Shown here piece after piece: positions 1 to 8,388 of a stretch of 64,000 nt of DNA. The stretch comes from JACRAV01 sp964571235 (GTDB lineage Bacteria; Zixibacteria; MSB-5A5; GN15; FEB-12). Every line of letters begins with the position of its first letter. Position 1 is the first letter of the stretch. The stretch is taken from assembly GCA_964571235.1 (NCBI GenBank), contig CAZNAI010000006.1, positions 1 through 64,000 of the forward strand, given 5' to 3'. Under the pieces are notes generated by a model that was not told where the DNA came from, did no database searches, and worked only from the letters and a program-made list of their open reading frames with translations. The translations under genes and the position numbers were made by a program.

Positions 1-821
1 AAATCGGCCGGAGTCAGACCCCGTTTGAGCGGTCCGACCAGCGTCACGCTATACTGCGGATAGGTGCGGGCAATCTGGGCGATTAGCGGGTAGTCTATCC
101 AGTCAGAGAGCGCTCCGACAAAGCCAATTCTCGGAGAGGGAATGGCCGCCAGATCGTCGGGGATTTTTGTTTCGGGTAACATCGCCTTGGAGAAATGGGC
201 GCGGTCGGCGCCGTTGGGGGACCAATGTAGATTCGAGTTCAACGCTTTGCGGTCATCGTACAGACCTTTGGCGGTCACAAAGACAACATCGGCGCGGCGA
301 GTCAGCGACAGATCCATCTCGTGCACGATTTTTTTCCAGTAGTCATCGTACCCGATTGTCTCGGCATGTTCATCGACACAATCGTAGACCAAAAGCGAAT
401 GCTCGATTTGGTCTTCGATCAGTTTCATGTCCGAATGAGCGTGGATCACCGGCGTGTATGTAAACAGCAGTGGTTTTGAAAATCCGAGCTTTCGTGCCTG
501 ACTTTTGATAGCGCCCACGTATGAATTCAGATTGTAATTTTTGATAAAACCGAAGCGGGCCAGGGGGAGCCGACCGCGGGGAGTTAAGACCCAGAGATTC
601 GGTTTGACCTGTTCGACCTTGGAACTCCAGCTTCCTTTGTCACCGGCGCTGGTGTAGATCGGCCATGCCGGCTCGACATACAGTACGCGGTTTCCCATTT
701 CGGCCAGAATTGTCATCAGTCGTTGTTTGCGGGTCCACATCGAACCGTAGGCCATCGATGAAACACAGATGACATCCCGCCCGGTTAGTTTGCGGCGGGC
801 TTCAGCCGACAAGTTCAGCAT
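1..821 (-). CDS. GT4-type glycosyltransferase, C-terminus outside window
   Basis: An open frame begins with ATG at 821, inside the 3' end of the next upstream gene, and stays open for 273 codons to the left edge. The stop and most of the C-terminal nucleotide-sugar domain are missing. The translation starts MLNLSAEARRKL and resembles residues 1-280 of the tandem glycosyltransferase at 4314-6638: an early 'ICVSSMAYGS' strand, 'PNLWVLTP', a 'DVVFVTAKGL' segment, 'WSPNGADRAHF' and 'PRIGFVGALSDWIDYPLI' followed by 'VTLVGP'. These are hallmarks of GT-B fold GT4 enzymes of the TuaH-like kind, cytoplasmic enzymes transferring a sugar from a nucleotide donor. It is probably the next gene of the polysaccharide operon. 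Donor and acceptor cannot be told. Confidence 0.85.
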   Translation of the reverse strand, partial: MLNLSAEARRKLTGRDVICVSSMAYGSMWTRKQRLMTILAEMGNRVLYVEPAWPIYTSAGDKGSWSSKVEQVKPNLWVLTPRGRLPLARFGFIKNYNLNSYVGAIKSQARKLGFSKPLLFTYTPVIHAHSDMKLIEDQIEHSLLVYDCVDEHAETIGYDDYWKKIVHEMDLSLTRRADVVFVTAKGLYDDRKALNSNLHWSPNGADRAHFSKAMLPETKIPDDLAAIPSPRIGFVGALSDWIDYPLIAQIARTYPQYSVTLVGPLKRGLTPAD

Positions 822-1929
822 ACAACTCCTCGTACCGGTCGGCCATCTGATTGACCGACCATTTTTGTTCAATCGTTTTTCGGGCGGCGGCTCCCATAGT
901 TTTGCGAAGCGAATCTGAGGCCGCCAGTTTGGCGAGTGCGGTTGCGAAAGACTCGGTATCTTGCCCGACCAGAAAGCCGTCGTGACCTTCGGTGATAATC
1001 GTGGGGTTGCCGCCAACATTGGTGGCTACCACCGGTAGCCCGGTCGACATCGCTTCGAGGAGGGTCAAACTGATACCCTCGCTTTGTGAGCTAAGCGTGG
1101 CGATATCGGCGGCGCAGAGTAACCGGTCGACATCGGGCCGGTCGCCGGTGAACTTGACCTTGTCGGTTAGTCGCAGTTCAGCGACTTGCTTCTCCAAAGC
1201 GCCGCGAAGTTCACCGTCGCCAATTATCAGTAGCCGCGTTTGGGGATTATTGGCGCTCAGCTTTGAAAAAGTATCGATCAGCAGGCGATGATTTTTGACC
1301 GGAGCCAGACGGGCGACTATTGCGATCACGACTTGATCCGACGAATACACAAATTCCCGGCGAACTTCACCACGAACCGCCTCTGAAGGTTTGAATCGTT
1401 CGGTGTCAATCCCGTTGCGAATAGTCATTACTTTTTCTTCGGGCAATTTGACAGTATTGATCAGATATTCCCGAAGTGGCTCGCCGACTGCCACCACCCG
1501 GTCGGTGAATTTCACAGAAACCCTGTCCCAGAATATCCGGTCGCGGAGCTCCGGAAAGGCACGACCGTGATCGGTATAAACAAGTTTCACTTTGGGAATC
1601 CAGGCGCAGGCAATCGCTACTTTTGCCCAGCAACCAGAATGAGTGTGGACGATCTGACAGCCGGATCTGCGGATATACGAAATCAGTGCCGATGGATAGA
1701 CCATCGATATACCCGGTGTCATACGCGGCAGAAGATCAGTCTCGACCCCTTTGGCTTTGAGTTTTTCAGAGAGCCGCCCGACTGATTCCAAACAGGCGAC
1801 ATGCAGTCTCAGGCGACCTGGATTATGCGCCGAGACCAGATTGTAGATGACATTTTCCATCCCGCCGGTGGCGGTTGACAGGACAATATGCAGTACCGAA
1901 ATCCGGCTCACTTTTCTGTTACCGGCCAT
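802..1929 (-). CDS. GT4 family glycosyltransferase
   Basis: 375 residues, full GT-B length. The N-terminal acceptor domain has 'GGMENVIYNL' near residue 22 and 'IVHTHSGCWAKVAI' near residue 93, typical of WcaL/EpsD-like GT4 enzymes. The linker carries 'IRNGIDTERF'. The C-terminal nucleotide-sugar domain has 'EGISLTLLEAMSTGLPVVAT', the E-x7-E signature. It would add one sugar to a lipid-linked repeat unit at the inner face of the cytoplasmic membrane. The ATG at 1929 overlaps the end of the upstream acyltransferase gene by 11 bases, and its own 3' end overlaps the start of the next glycosyltransferase by 20, so these are translationally linked. Sugar specificity is unknown. Confidence 0.92.
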   Translation of the reverse strand: MAGNRKVSRISVLHIVLSTATGGMENVIYNLVSAHNPGRLRLHVACLESVGRLSEKLKAKGVETDLLPRMTPGISMVYPSALISYIRRSGCQIVHTHSGCWAKVAIACAWIPKVKLVYTDHGRAFPELRDRIFWDRVSVKFTDRVVAVGEPLREYLINTVKLPEEKVMTIRNGIDTERFKPSEAVRGEVRREFVYSSDQVVIAIVARLAPVKNHRLLIDTFSKLSANNPQTRLLIIGDGELRGALEKQVAELRLTDKVKFTGDRPDVDRLLCAADIATLSSQSEGISLTLLEAMSTGLPVVATNVGGNPTIITEGHDGFLVGQDTESFATALAKLAASDSLRKTMGAAARKTIEQKWSVNQMADRYEELYAELVG

Positions 1930-2482
1930 TCCATGACTGGGTGTCTTTGATGACTTTGGCCGGATTCCCGGCCGCCAATTTGTACGGCGGGATATCGGTT
2001 GTCACAACGGCACCGGCCGCCACGATCGCTCCTCGGCCAACCGTGACCCCTTTGAGAATGATCACACCGCACCCGATCCAGACATTGTCTTCAATCACGA
2101 TATCACCGGGCGTATCAGTTCCGCCGCCGGGTGCGTGATAGTAGTGGCCGAGAATATTCACATTCCACGAGATCAGCACATAGTCGCCGATGGCGACTTT
2201 GCGCCCAGAATGGATTTGCGAGAAGTCCCCGACCGAGCAGTGATGTCCGATAGTCAACTGTGCGGGCGATTCAGGCGACCCCAGCGATACCAATTTGACA
2301 TGGGGCCACAGGCGGGTCCGTTCACCGACCTCGATTCTGCCGTTTTTCTTGATGATCTTTGTGGGGCCGTGACTGGAGATCAACGCGGTTCGATCCAAGC
2401 GCAACGACGTTACCCATCCGCGACAGTACCCGAGTACCTCACCGATTGTTTCGCCGAATGTCCGTCCGCCTGTATTTGCCAA
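1919..2482 (-). CDS. Hexapeptide-repeat O-acetyltransferase
   Basis: 187 residues beginning at a TTG codon preceded by AAGGGATAGACT; no earlier ATG fits. Residues about 60-175 show left-handed beta-helix periodicity, ending in the classic 'IEDNVWIGCGVIILKGVTVGRGAIVAAGAVVTTDIPP' run of hexapeptides and the 'AAGNPAKVIK' tail of WcaF/maltose-acetyltransferase-like proteins. The catalytic-type His lies in the 'GHYYHAPGGG' segment. Such enzymes trimerise and acetylate sugars with acetyl-CoA in the cytoplasm. It is one of three hexapeptide transferases in this locus (with 6679-7200 and 9469-10227). Confidence 0.9.
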   Translation of the reverse strand: MANTGGRTFGETIGEVLGYCRGWVTSLRLDRTALISSHGPTKIIKKNGRIEVGERTRLWPHVKLVSLGSPESPAQLTIGHHCSVGDFSQIHSGRKVAIGDYVLISWNVNILGHYYHAPGGGTDTPGDIVIEDNVWIGCGVIILKGVTVGRGAIVAAGAVVTTDIPPYKLAAGNPAKVIKDTQSWNGR

Positions 2483-2567
2483 AGTCTATCCCTTCCCGAT
2501 CTGTATATCGGACAAAGGATACGGCGTTTCAGCGACAAATCAATTTTTAACTGGGGGTTCAGGGTGC

Positions 2568-2624
2568 CCCACCGCTTGCGGTGGGATTAGATTTTTGAAG
2601 GCGAATCGCACCGCATAGCAGTGC
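2568..2624. repeat. Pair of short palindromes in the gap before the acyltransferase gene
   Basis: The 174-base gap between the SET gene and the acyltransferase holds no gene. It contains a perfect 8-base inverted repeat, CCCACCGC / GCGGTGGG (2568-2585, two-base spacer), and a second hairpin, GCACCGC-ATA-GCAGTGC with one mismatch (2608-2624). Neither is followed by a T-run on the minus strand, so they look more like intergenic palindromic repeats than terminators. Confidence 0.5.
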
Positions 2625-2656
2625 GCTACCAAGACTAAAGAAATTGGGCCGTCGGC

Positions 2657-3049
2657 CTATCGATACTGCGTCGGATCAAAATCGATTTCAAAGGAGCCGT
2701 AATCGCAGGTCAGCTCTTCCCCCGGCTGAATATCGCGCGCCGCGACATCATACGCCTCCTCGCCGTCAACACCGTTTATCCCCAGCACATTGGGTGAAAA
2801 CGAGTGATTGAAAAAGCGGGCGTCGTCAAAGCAGAGCACATAGAAATTTCCTTTCTTGCTCAGATAGGAATATTTCAGAAAGGTCGCACGGGCGACGTCT
2901 GAAAGCCGCGCCATATCTTCCGGCGCAATCTTCTGATCGAAGCCGTCGAGATACCGCCAGATAACCGTCCCTTTGGGAATGAACTGATCGGCGAAACAGC
3001 CGATCCCTTCGATTGTGCTCTTACCGTTTCGGGTTTTGACCAACAGCAT
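2657..3049 (-). CDS. SET-domain protein (putative protein lysine methyltransferase)
   Basis: 130 residues, essentially a bare SET domain. The N-terminal 'GIGCFADQFIPKGTVIWRY' matches the G-x-G / 'I.kGt.I' opening of SET folds. The centre has 'FFNHSFSPNV', the NHS-type SAM-binding motif. The C-terminus has 'DIQPGEELTCDYGSF', matching the GEEL..DYG catalytic motif. The family methylates lysine with SAM; bacterial members have few known targets. There is no pre-SET, post-SET or DNA-binding part. It sits alone inside a polysaccharide locus with its own promoter (3086-3112), so it may be an insertion into, or a modifier of, the locus. The substrate is unknown. Confidence 0.88.
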   Translation of the reverse strand: MLLVKTRNGKSTIEGIGCFADQFIPKGTVIWRYLDGFDQKIAPEDMARLSDVARATFLKYSYLSKKGNFYVLCFDDARFFNHSFSPNVLGINGVDGEEAYDVAARDIQPGEELTCDYGSFEIDFDPTQYR

Positions 3050-3085
3050 ATGATTGGATGTACCTCATTGATATATGAGCGGGTA

Positions 3086-3112
3086 ATTATAGGGTGGCGA
3101 GAAAATTGTCAA
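3086..3112 (-). promoter_or_regulatory. Sigma70-like promoter for the SET-domain gene
   Basis: On the minus strand a perfect TTGACA (3112-3107) is followed after 15 bases by a perfect TATAAT (3091-3086), about 37 bases upstream of the ATG at 3049. The spacer is short, which may weaken it. GAGG lies about 13 bases ahead of the ATG. Confidence 0.6.
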
Positions 3113-3162
3113 TCCGTTTTGATAAAAATGGGTGCAGGGGGTCCCTTTTTTTCCGGCCGCGC

Positions 3163-4317
3163 TCATGTGCGCGATTTTTGCCAGGCGGCCGATTGCTTAC
3201 CGGCCAGAAACCGCCAGAGCCCCAGGAGCGCCCCCCAATTGACCGCCGTGAAATAGTACGGCAGGTAAAGTGGCAAAGCGCTGGTCTGGTTTCGCAGTCC
3301 CCAGCCAAGCAGAGCCAGCAGATAAAATCCCATCTGTGCGACCAGCGCCCAGAGGTAGAAACCGGATTTGCCGGACAGTAAAATCGACGATACCAGTAGC
3401 GCCGCCATGAAAACCATCGCCAGCCAGCGGAGTAACTTGTGGGAAACAAACATCCCGCACACCACCGGGTGACCCAGCGGATTTAAGAAAAGCCCCGCCC
3501 GCCGAAAAGTAGTCTGGTACCCTCCCGCCACCATCCGCACTTTTCGTTTGAATTCCCCAGCCACCGAGTCGGCGGCAAGTTCGTAGCCGATCGCAGAGGG
3601 CGCCCAGCCGATTTTCTTTCCGGCCAGCAGGGCGCCGCTGGCCATGAACCAGTCATCGGTAATCGAATCGGGGGGAATCGGCGCGACATATTCTCGCCGA
3701 AGCGCGTACATGGCGCCGTCGACTGTGATCATGGTCGCCAAATCGGCTTCGGCGGTGTGTACCGCCTTTTCGTACCGGGAATAGACCCCTTCCCCCGCCA
3801 CGGTACCGTCGGCTGACTTCAGCACCACATTTCCCACCACCCCGCCAACGTGGGGATCGGAAAACTGAGCAACTAAATGGCGGAGTGCGTCGGGGTTGAA
3901 AATTACATTCGCGTCGGTGAAGACGACAATCTCGCCGGTCAGATGACCGATTCCGGTATTGAGCGCCTTGGCCTTCCCTCCGCGATCAGTGTACGATACA
4001 AATGTCAGTCTCGGGTCGGTAAACGCAGAGGCGATTTTGTTGGTCTGATCGGAGGAACCGTCGGACACGACGACGACTTTCAATTTCTCTTTTGGGTAGT
4101 CTAAAGCGAGCGAGTTTTGAATTTTCTCGCCGATAACCCGCTCTTCGTTGTACGCGCAGATCAAAAGGGTCAAGGTTGGCAGATCATGCCCGTCAGATTC
4201 CGGCGCTTCCCTTTTGCCAACGAACTTTGCCAAAATAATCACAACGATTGGGTAGCCAAAAAAGACCCACACGAGTATTGCCAACGAGAGCCAGAAGAAG
4301 ATTTCTGTTAAACTCAT
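3163..4317 (-). CDS. Membrane-bound GT2 family glycosyltransferase
   Basis: 384 residues. An N-terminal membrane helix (about 8-30) is followed by a GT-A domain: 'TLLICAYNEERVI', 'VVVVSDGSSDQT' and 'VVFTDANVIFNPDAL' (a D-A-N variant of DxD), then 'TVDGAMYALRREYV' and 'SITDDWFMASGALLAGKKIGW' (acceptor/base region). Several C-terminal membrane segments (about 290-375) follow. This is the cellulose-synthase/hyaluronan-synthase/IcaA-like arrangement, though the Q-x-x-R-W motif is degenerate ('RMVAGGYQT'). It could polymerise a polysaccharide or prime one on a membrane lipid. Its start overlaps the stop of the tandem GT4 gene (ATGA at 4314-4317). Confidence 0.9.
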   Translation of the reverse strand: MSLTEIFFWLSLAILVWVFFGYPIVVIILAKFVGKREAPESDGHDLPTLTLLICAYNEERVIGEKIQNSLALDYPKEKLKVVVVSDGSSDQTNKIASAFTDPRLTFVSYTDRGGKAKALNTGIGHLTGEIVVFTDANVIFNPDALRHLVAQFSDPHVGGVVGNVVLKSADGTVAGEGVYSRYEKAVHTAEADLATMITVDGAMYALRREYVAPIPPDSITDDWFMASGALLAGKKIGWAPSAIGYELAADSVAGEFKRKVRMVAGGYQTTFRRAGLFLNPLGHPVVCGMFVSHKLLRWLAMVFMAALLVSSILLSGKSGFYLWALVAQMGFYLLALLGWGLRNQTSALPLYLPYYFTAVNWGALLGLWRFLAGKQSAAWQKSRT

Positions 4318-6638
4318 CTTCGTCTCCCGATCAAATTACTATAGATATCTTCGATGCTCTCGGCCCAGGGACCAATATCATAGGACTTCGATAGCTTGCC
4401 GCCGAGTGCGTGTCCCATCGCTTTCCCCCGGTCCGGCAAGGCGAGTGCTTTCGCAATAGCCTGCGACAAGAGCGCGACATCGCCGGGGGGAACAGTTAAT
4501 CCGTCAACACCGTCGTCGACCAGTTGCCCAATCGCGCCGACCCGCGAAGCAACTGCCGGCACTCCTGACGCGGATGCCTCCATCAACGTCAGCGGGTGCC
4601 CCTCGGTCAGCGATGGAAGGCAGAACAAATCAAACGAATGATAAAGTGAACTGACATCGCGCACGAATCCGACCAGTTTGACCCGTTCGGCCATCTTCAG
4701 TTCCTCCGCGAGTGACAAAAGACACTCCCGCTCTGGCCCTTCTCCGGCAATGACAATCACAATTTTGTTTTTTAACTCCTGTGGCAATTGAGCAACCGCG
4801 CGAATCAGATTTCCTTGCGCTTTTTCCGGGGAAAGTCGGCCGGCTGTCCCCACTACAATTTGATCCGCGGCAACTCCCCACTGATCTCGAAAATCGACTG
4901 ACGGCGCGTGAGCGAATTCGGCGAAATTGATGGCATTGGGAAGAAGAATCAGTTTTCGCTCGTCGATGCCTGATTCCAAAAGCGTCGCTTTGACATTTTC
5001 AGATACCGCGATCACCCGGTCGACCCGGCGCAGAAACCAGCGGCCGATTTTCTCGTTGCGGTTGAGCTTGTCGCGACCCGCCGAAAATCCGTGGGCGGTC
5101 GCCACAATCGGGATCCCCTCTCGTCGCGCGGCGATCTGGCCGACTATGTCGGCCTTGTAGCCGTGGGTGTGAAGCAGATCAACCCGGTGCTTTCGAATAA
5201 TCCGCCGCAAGCGGCCAATATCTTTCAAATCCCACCCTTTGTAGATTGGAAGCCGGTCGCAAAGAACGCCCTGGTCAGACAATCCACGCAAAAACTCGAC
5301 ACCGTATCCGTCGGAGATCCGCACAAACGAGGTCACCCGGTGATCATACTCAGAATCAGCCTGTATCGATCTACCGGCGAGATTTTGCACAATCCGCTCC
5401 GCTCCGCCGATATTCATGGCGGCGATCAGATGAATAACCACCGGCTTGGTTTTCGGCGATATAAGTGGATAGATGTGTCTGCCAAAACTATTTTCGACCT
5501 GGGCGACGCGGGCCGACCAGGAGTTCTCGGCCGCCAGTTTCTGCCTCTTCCGTGCGGCTTCCAGAGATTTTTCCTCAAGAGCACGGGCAATGCCCGTTTC
5601 GAACGACTCTTTATCTGCCGCCAATGCCAGACAATTACCGAATGGCCGAACTGCCGGCAGATCGGTAGACACGACGGGGATTCCCGAGGCGAGATACTCC
5701 AGCAATTTGAGCGGATTGGCGTTGCGGGTGATTTCGCTGTCGCGATACGGAATGATGCCGACATCGAACCCGCGAAGATACTTGGGAAGCTCAGCATATT
5801 GTTTCGGGCCGAGCAAATGAACATTCGGCAGACCGGAAATCGCGCTGACATCGGTATCACGCGGGCCAACGAGCACCAGCGACCAGTCCTTGCGATGGGT
5901 GAAAATGTCGCGGAGCATGCCAAGATCAAACCAGTCGCGTATCAGGCCGTAGTAGCCGATCCGTGGGCGAGAAATGCCGGCAAGATCGGCGGGGATATCG
6001 CTCTCACTCAATCGAGAAACCGATGAAAAGTGATCGTAGTCGCATCCGTGCGGGAGCATGTTGACAGCGCCGCTGAACTGTGATTTCGTTTCGCGCAGAC
6101 GTTCAGAAACGACAAAGACAATATCCGACCGTACCAGCAGTGGTCGTTCGAGTGTCTGCACGAGTACCGCATTAAACTGGGAAAACTCAGAGAACTCATC
6201 GCCGACATAATAGACATTGGCAGTCTCGCCCAGCACACCCAACATCGGGGCCGAGGTCGGCGAGGAACTCCATTGGATAAACCGGTCGTATCGGTTCTTT
6301 TTTAGCCAGCCGCCGACATAGACCTTCATGAGCCGACGATTAAATGCCCGCACCCAGCGCCATTTGGCAAGCGGGACCACCAGCGGCGAGAGGCGCCAGA
6401 TATTCGGCTCGACCTCTTCGATTCCCTCCGAGAACTTCTTGACCTTGTTCCAGATTCGTTTTAGATCGCCCGAACTGGCCGCCGATGGTGTACGAAGGCC
6501 CATCGAGTCGACCCATAGAATCGGGTGCGTTTTGGAAAGACCCCGCATCAGATGCTGAGTCGAGGAGGGCAATCGCCCCCAGTCCTCGGCATAACAGACG
6601 ATGGGGATATTTTTCGGAATGTCAATGTGGGCGGGCAT
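4314..6638 (-). CDS. Tandem fusion of two GT4 glycosyltransferases
   Basis: 774 residues, about twice the length of a GT4 enzyme, with no break in frame. Residues 1-380 form one GT-B module resembling the partial gene at the left edge ('CYAEDWGRLPSS', 'PNIWRLSPL', 'LPHGCDYDHF', 'PRIGYYGLIRDWFDLGML', 'EYLASGIPVVSTDLP'). Residues about 390-774 form a second module like the gene at 802-1929 ('AMNIGGAERIVQNL', 'LLHTHGYKADIV', 'ILLPNAINFAEF', 'EGHPLTLMEASASGVPAVAS'). Both modules keep the acidic residues of the C-terminal donor site, so both may be active and add two consecutive sugars. No linker of note is visible. Confidence 0.92.
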   Translation of the reverse strand: MPAHIDIPKNIPIVCYAEDWGRLPSSTQHLMRGLSKTHPILWVDSMGLRTPSAASSGDLKRIWNKVKKFSEGIEEVEPNIWRLSPLVVPLAKWRWVRAFNRRLMKVYVGGWLKKNRYDRFIQWSSSPTSAPMLGVLGETANVYYVGDEFSEFSQFNAVLVQTLERPLLVRSDIVFVVSERLRETKSQFSGAVNMLPHGCDYDHFSSVSRLSESDIPADLAGISRPRIGYYGLIRDWFDLGMLRDIFTHRKDWSLVLVGPRDTDVSAISGLPNVHLLGPKQYAELPKYLRGFDVGIIPYRDSEITRNANPLKLLEYLASGIPVVSTDLPAVRPFGNCLALAADKESFETGIARALEEKSLEAARKRQKLAAENSWSARVAQVENSFGRHIYPLISPKTKPVVIHLIAAMNIGGAERIVQNLAGRSIQADSEYDHRVTSFVRISDGYGVEFLRGLSDQGVLCDRLPIYKGWDLKDIGRLRRIIRKHRVDLLHTHGYKADIVGQIAARREGIPIVATAHGFSAGRDKLNRNEKIGRWFLRRVDRVIAVSENVKATLLESGIDERKLILLPNAINFAEFAHAPSVDFRDQWGVAADQIVVGTAGRLSPEKAQGNLIRAVAQLPQELKNKIVIVIAGEGPERECLLSLAEELKMAERVKLVGFVRDVSSLYHSFDLFCLPSLTEGHPLTLMEASASGVPAVASRVGAIGQLVDDGVDGLTVPPGDVALLSQAIAKALALPDRGKAMGHALGGKLSKSYDIGPWAESIEDIYSNLIGRRR

Positions 6639-6678
6639 CGATAGAATTCGTTTACGCGCTTCTCAACTGCGGTTGGAT

Positions 6679-7200
6679 TCACCCTAAATATTGCGGAGAA
6701 TTGCGCAGAGCAATTTCCTCGTCGGTCAGTTTGCGGATTGGTTTGGCCGGTACGCCCGCCGCAACCGTGTACGGCTCGACATCCTTGGTCACCAGCGCGT
6801 TGGTGCCGATTTGCGCGTATTCGCCAATAGTCACACCCGGCATGACCGTGACTCCCTGGCCCAAAAAGACCTTCTTGCCCAAGTGGATCGGCGCAACCGA
6901 CGGGGGCATCATTTGCGTGTTGTGGGCGATGAGCACACATCGCCAGCCGATCACAACTCCTTCGCCGATATGAATAAGCTCGGGAAAGTTGTCATCGATC
7001 CAGGTTTCCCGGCCAATGAATATTCCGCTTGAGTCGGGAGCGAGGGATACGCCGGCAAATCGGTAAATCCGGTTGCGCATGCGCCACCCAAAAACCCAGT
7101 CGCGATTTATTTTGCTCAAAATCTTAAACAGCGGATCCCAGCGCTGAAGGCGCGTTGGGCGGGTGGGACGGTATTCTCGAATTGGGATATATGGTTGCAT
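6679..7200 (-). CDS. Hexapeptide-repeat acyltransferase
   Basis: 173 residues. The C-terminal two thirds carry left-handed beta-helix repeats ('IHIGEGVVIGWRCVLIAHN', 'LGKKVFLGQGVTVMPGVTIGEYAQIGTNALVTKDV') and end in 'VAAGVPAKPIRKLTDEE', as in sugar O-acetyltransferases of the WbbJ/LacA type. The conserved His is in 'LIAHNTQ'. It lies between the DegT aminotransferase gene (15 bases upstream) and the tandem glycosyltransferase. It may N-acetylate the amino sugar made by that aminotransferase, a common pairing, but O-acetylation is equally possible. Confidence 0.9.
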   Translation of the reverse strand: MQPYIPIREYRPTRPTRLQRWDPLFKILSKINRDWVFGWRMRNRIYRFAGVSLAPDSSGIFIGRETWIDDNFPELIHIGEGVVIGWRCVLIAHNTQMMPPSVAPIHLGKKVFLGQGVTVMPGVTIGEYAQIGTNALVTKDVEPYTVAAGVPAKPIRKLTDEEIALRNSPQYLG

Positions 7201-7215
7201 ATGGTTCTTATCGGC

Positions 7216-8385
7216 TTACGAAGCCGCTCGGATAAGAAAACGACTGATTCGCTCAATATCAACTTGTGATATTCCAAAATGGGTCGGTAGAGTAATCAGC
7301 CGTTCACAGACCAGCCTCGCCACAGGATGGTCTTCGCCTGAGACAAGTGAGTCCCGCAGTTGGAGAATCGACGACACCGTACCGGGGTACATCGCCGAAA
7401 TCCCGAACCGTTTTCCCTCTTCGAGGATTCGCTCGCGGCGGGTCGGATCGGCAAGAATAACCGGAAACCGAAGATCAGCGCCGGCGGCGCCGGAGCGAAG
7501 TTTGATCAGGTTTAGTCCCTTGGCGTCGGCTAACCGCTCTCGGTATCCAACGGCGACACGTTGTCGCGCCTTAAGCACGTGATCATACGAGCCCATTTGC
7601 CGTACACCGCGACCGGCCCGGTCGGCCGACATTCGGGCAAGCTCGAAATTGATATCGTACACGGTCTCCCCCAGTTTCAGAAAGGGCAACGACGACGGAA
7701 TCCAGTACAGATACCGGGAGAACATCAGCTTGTAAGCCAGCAATTGAAACGAATCTTTCGGCGATGACAACGCTGTCGGCATTTCGGTGCCCGCGATCTG
7801 CGCTACTTTGCTTTTCAAATCTCTATTTTGAGTGATCACAGCGCCGCCGTTGGCGGTTGTGACATTTTTCCCCCGACCGAAACTCAAAATGCCAGCGTCG
7901 CCGAATGAACCAACGGCTCGGTCACCAATTGCGGCACCGAACGCCTGTGCGGCGTCGTCGATCAAAAAGACACCACTGTTCCGGCAGATCGATTCTAACT
8001 TCTCAATTTCAGACGGGACGCCGAACAAATGCGGCGCGATCACCGCCAGTGTTTGCTCGGTAATGGCCTCTTGCACTTTGTCCGGATCGAGCCCCAAAGT
8101 CAGCGGCTCGATATCGACCGGGTGTACTTTCAGCCCGGCTCTGACCACCGCCGATGGTACTGTCCAGCAGGTGTAGTCGGGCAATATCACTTCGGTGCGA
8201 TTGGGCCGAATCTGTCGCATAGCGGAAAGCGCCAGCCAGAGCGCCGCCTTGCCCGATGACACCAATGTGCACTCACCGCCCAGTCGCTCAGCAAGCGAAC
8301 GCGCAAAGGCGCCGTTCTCATCGTTGTCTGAAAATATCGTGCGCCAGTCAAACGGCACACCGACTGGTGGGATTACGCTGAACAT
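7216..8385 (-). CDS. DegT/DnrJ/EryC1-family PLP aminotransferase
   Basis: 389 residues, normal for the family. It has the substrate/PLP elements 'VSSGKAALWLAL' near residue 43, 'LPDYTCWTVPSAVVRAGLKVHPVDIEP', 'VIAPHLFG', 'FLIDDAAQAFGA' (PLP-ring Asp) and 'SFGRGKNVTTANGGAVI' near residue 170, where the Lys is the expected Schiff-base residue. These enzymes transfer an amino group to keto-sugar nucleotides. It is three bases from the FemAB-like gene upstream and followed by an acyltransferase, so an N-acylated amino sugar is a plausible product. The hydrophobic stretch 'SSLPFLKLGETVYDINFELARMSADRAG' matches the family's dimer region. Confidence 0.92.
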   Translation of the reverse strand: MFSVIPPVGVPFDWRTIFSDNDENGAFARSLAERLGGECTLVSSGKAALWLALSAMRQIRPNRTEVILPDYTCWTVPSAVVRAGLKVHPVDIEPLTLGLDPDKVQEAITEQTLAVIAPHLFGVPSEIEKLESICRNSGVFLIDDAAQAFGAAIGDRAVGSFGDAGILSFGRGKNVTTANGGAVITQNRDLKSKVAQIAGTEMPTALSSPKDSFQLLAYKLMFSRYLYWIPSSLPFLKLGETVYDINFELARMSADRAGRGVRQMGSYDHVLKARQRVAVGYRERLADAKGLNLIKLRSGAAGADLRFPVILADPTRRERILEEGKRFGISAMYPGTVSSILQLRDSLVSGEDHPVARLVCERLITLPTHFGISQVDIERISRFLIRAAS

Positions 8386-8388
8386 TGT

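Noticed and set aside
2568..2585. Rho-independent terminator after the SET gene
   Set aside because: The hairpin is perfect but no T-run follows on the minus strand, so I list it only as a repeat.
5091..6026. 311-codon plus-strand open frame inside the tandem glycosyltransferase
   Set aside because: Its translation is antisense to a well-conserved gene and shows no domain or signal; a shadow frame.
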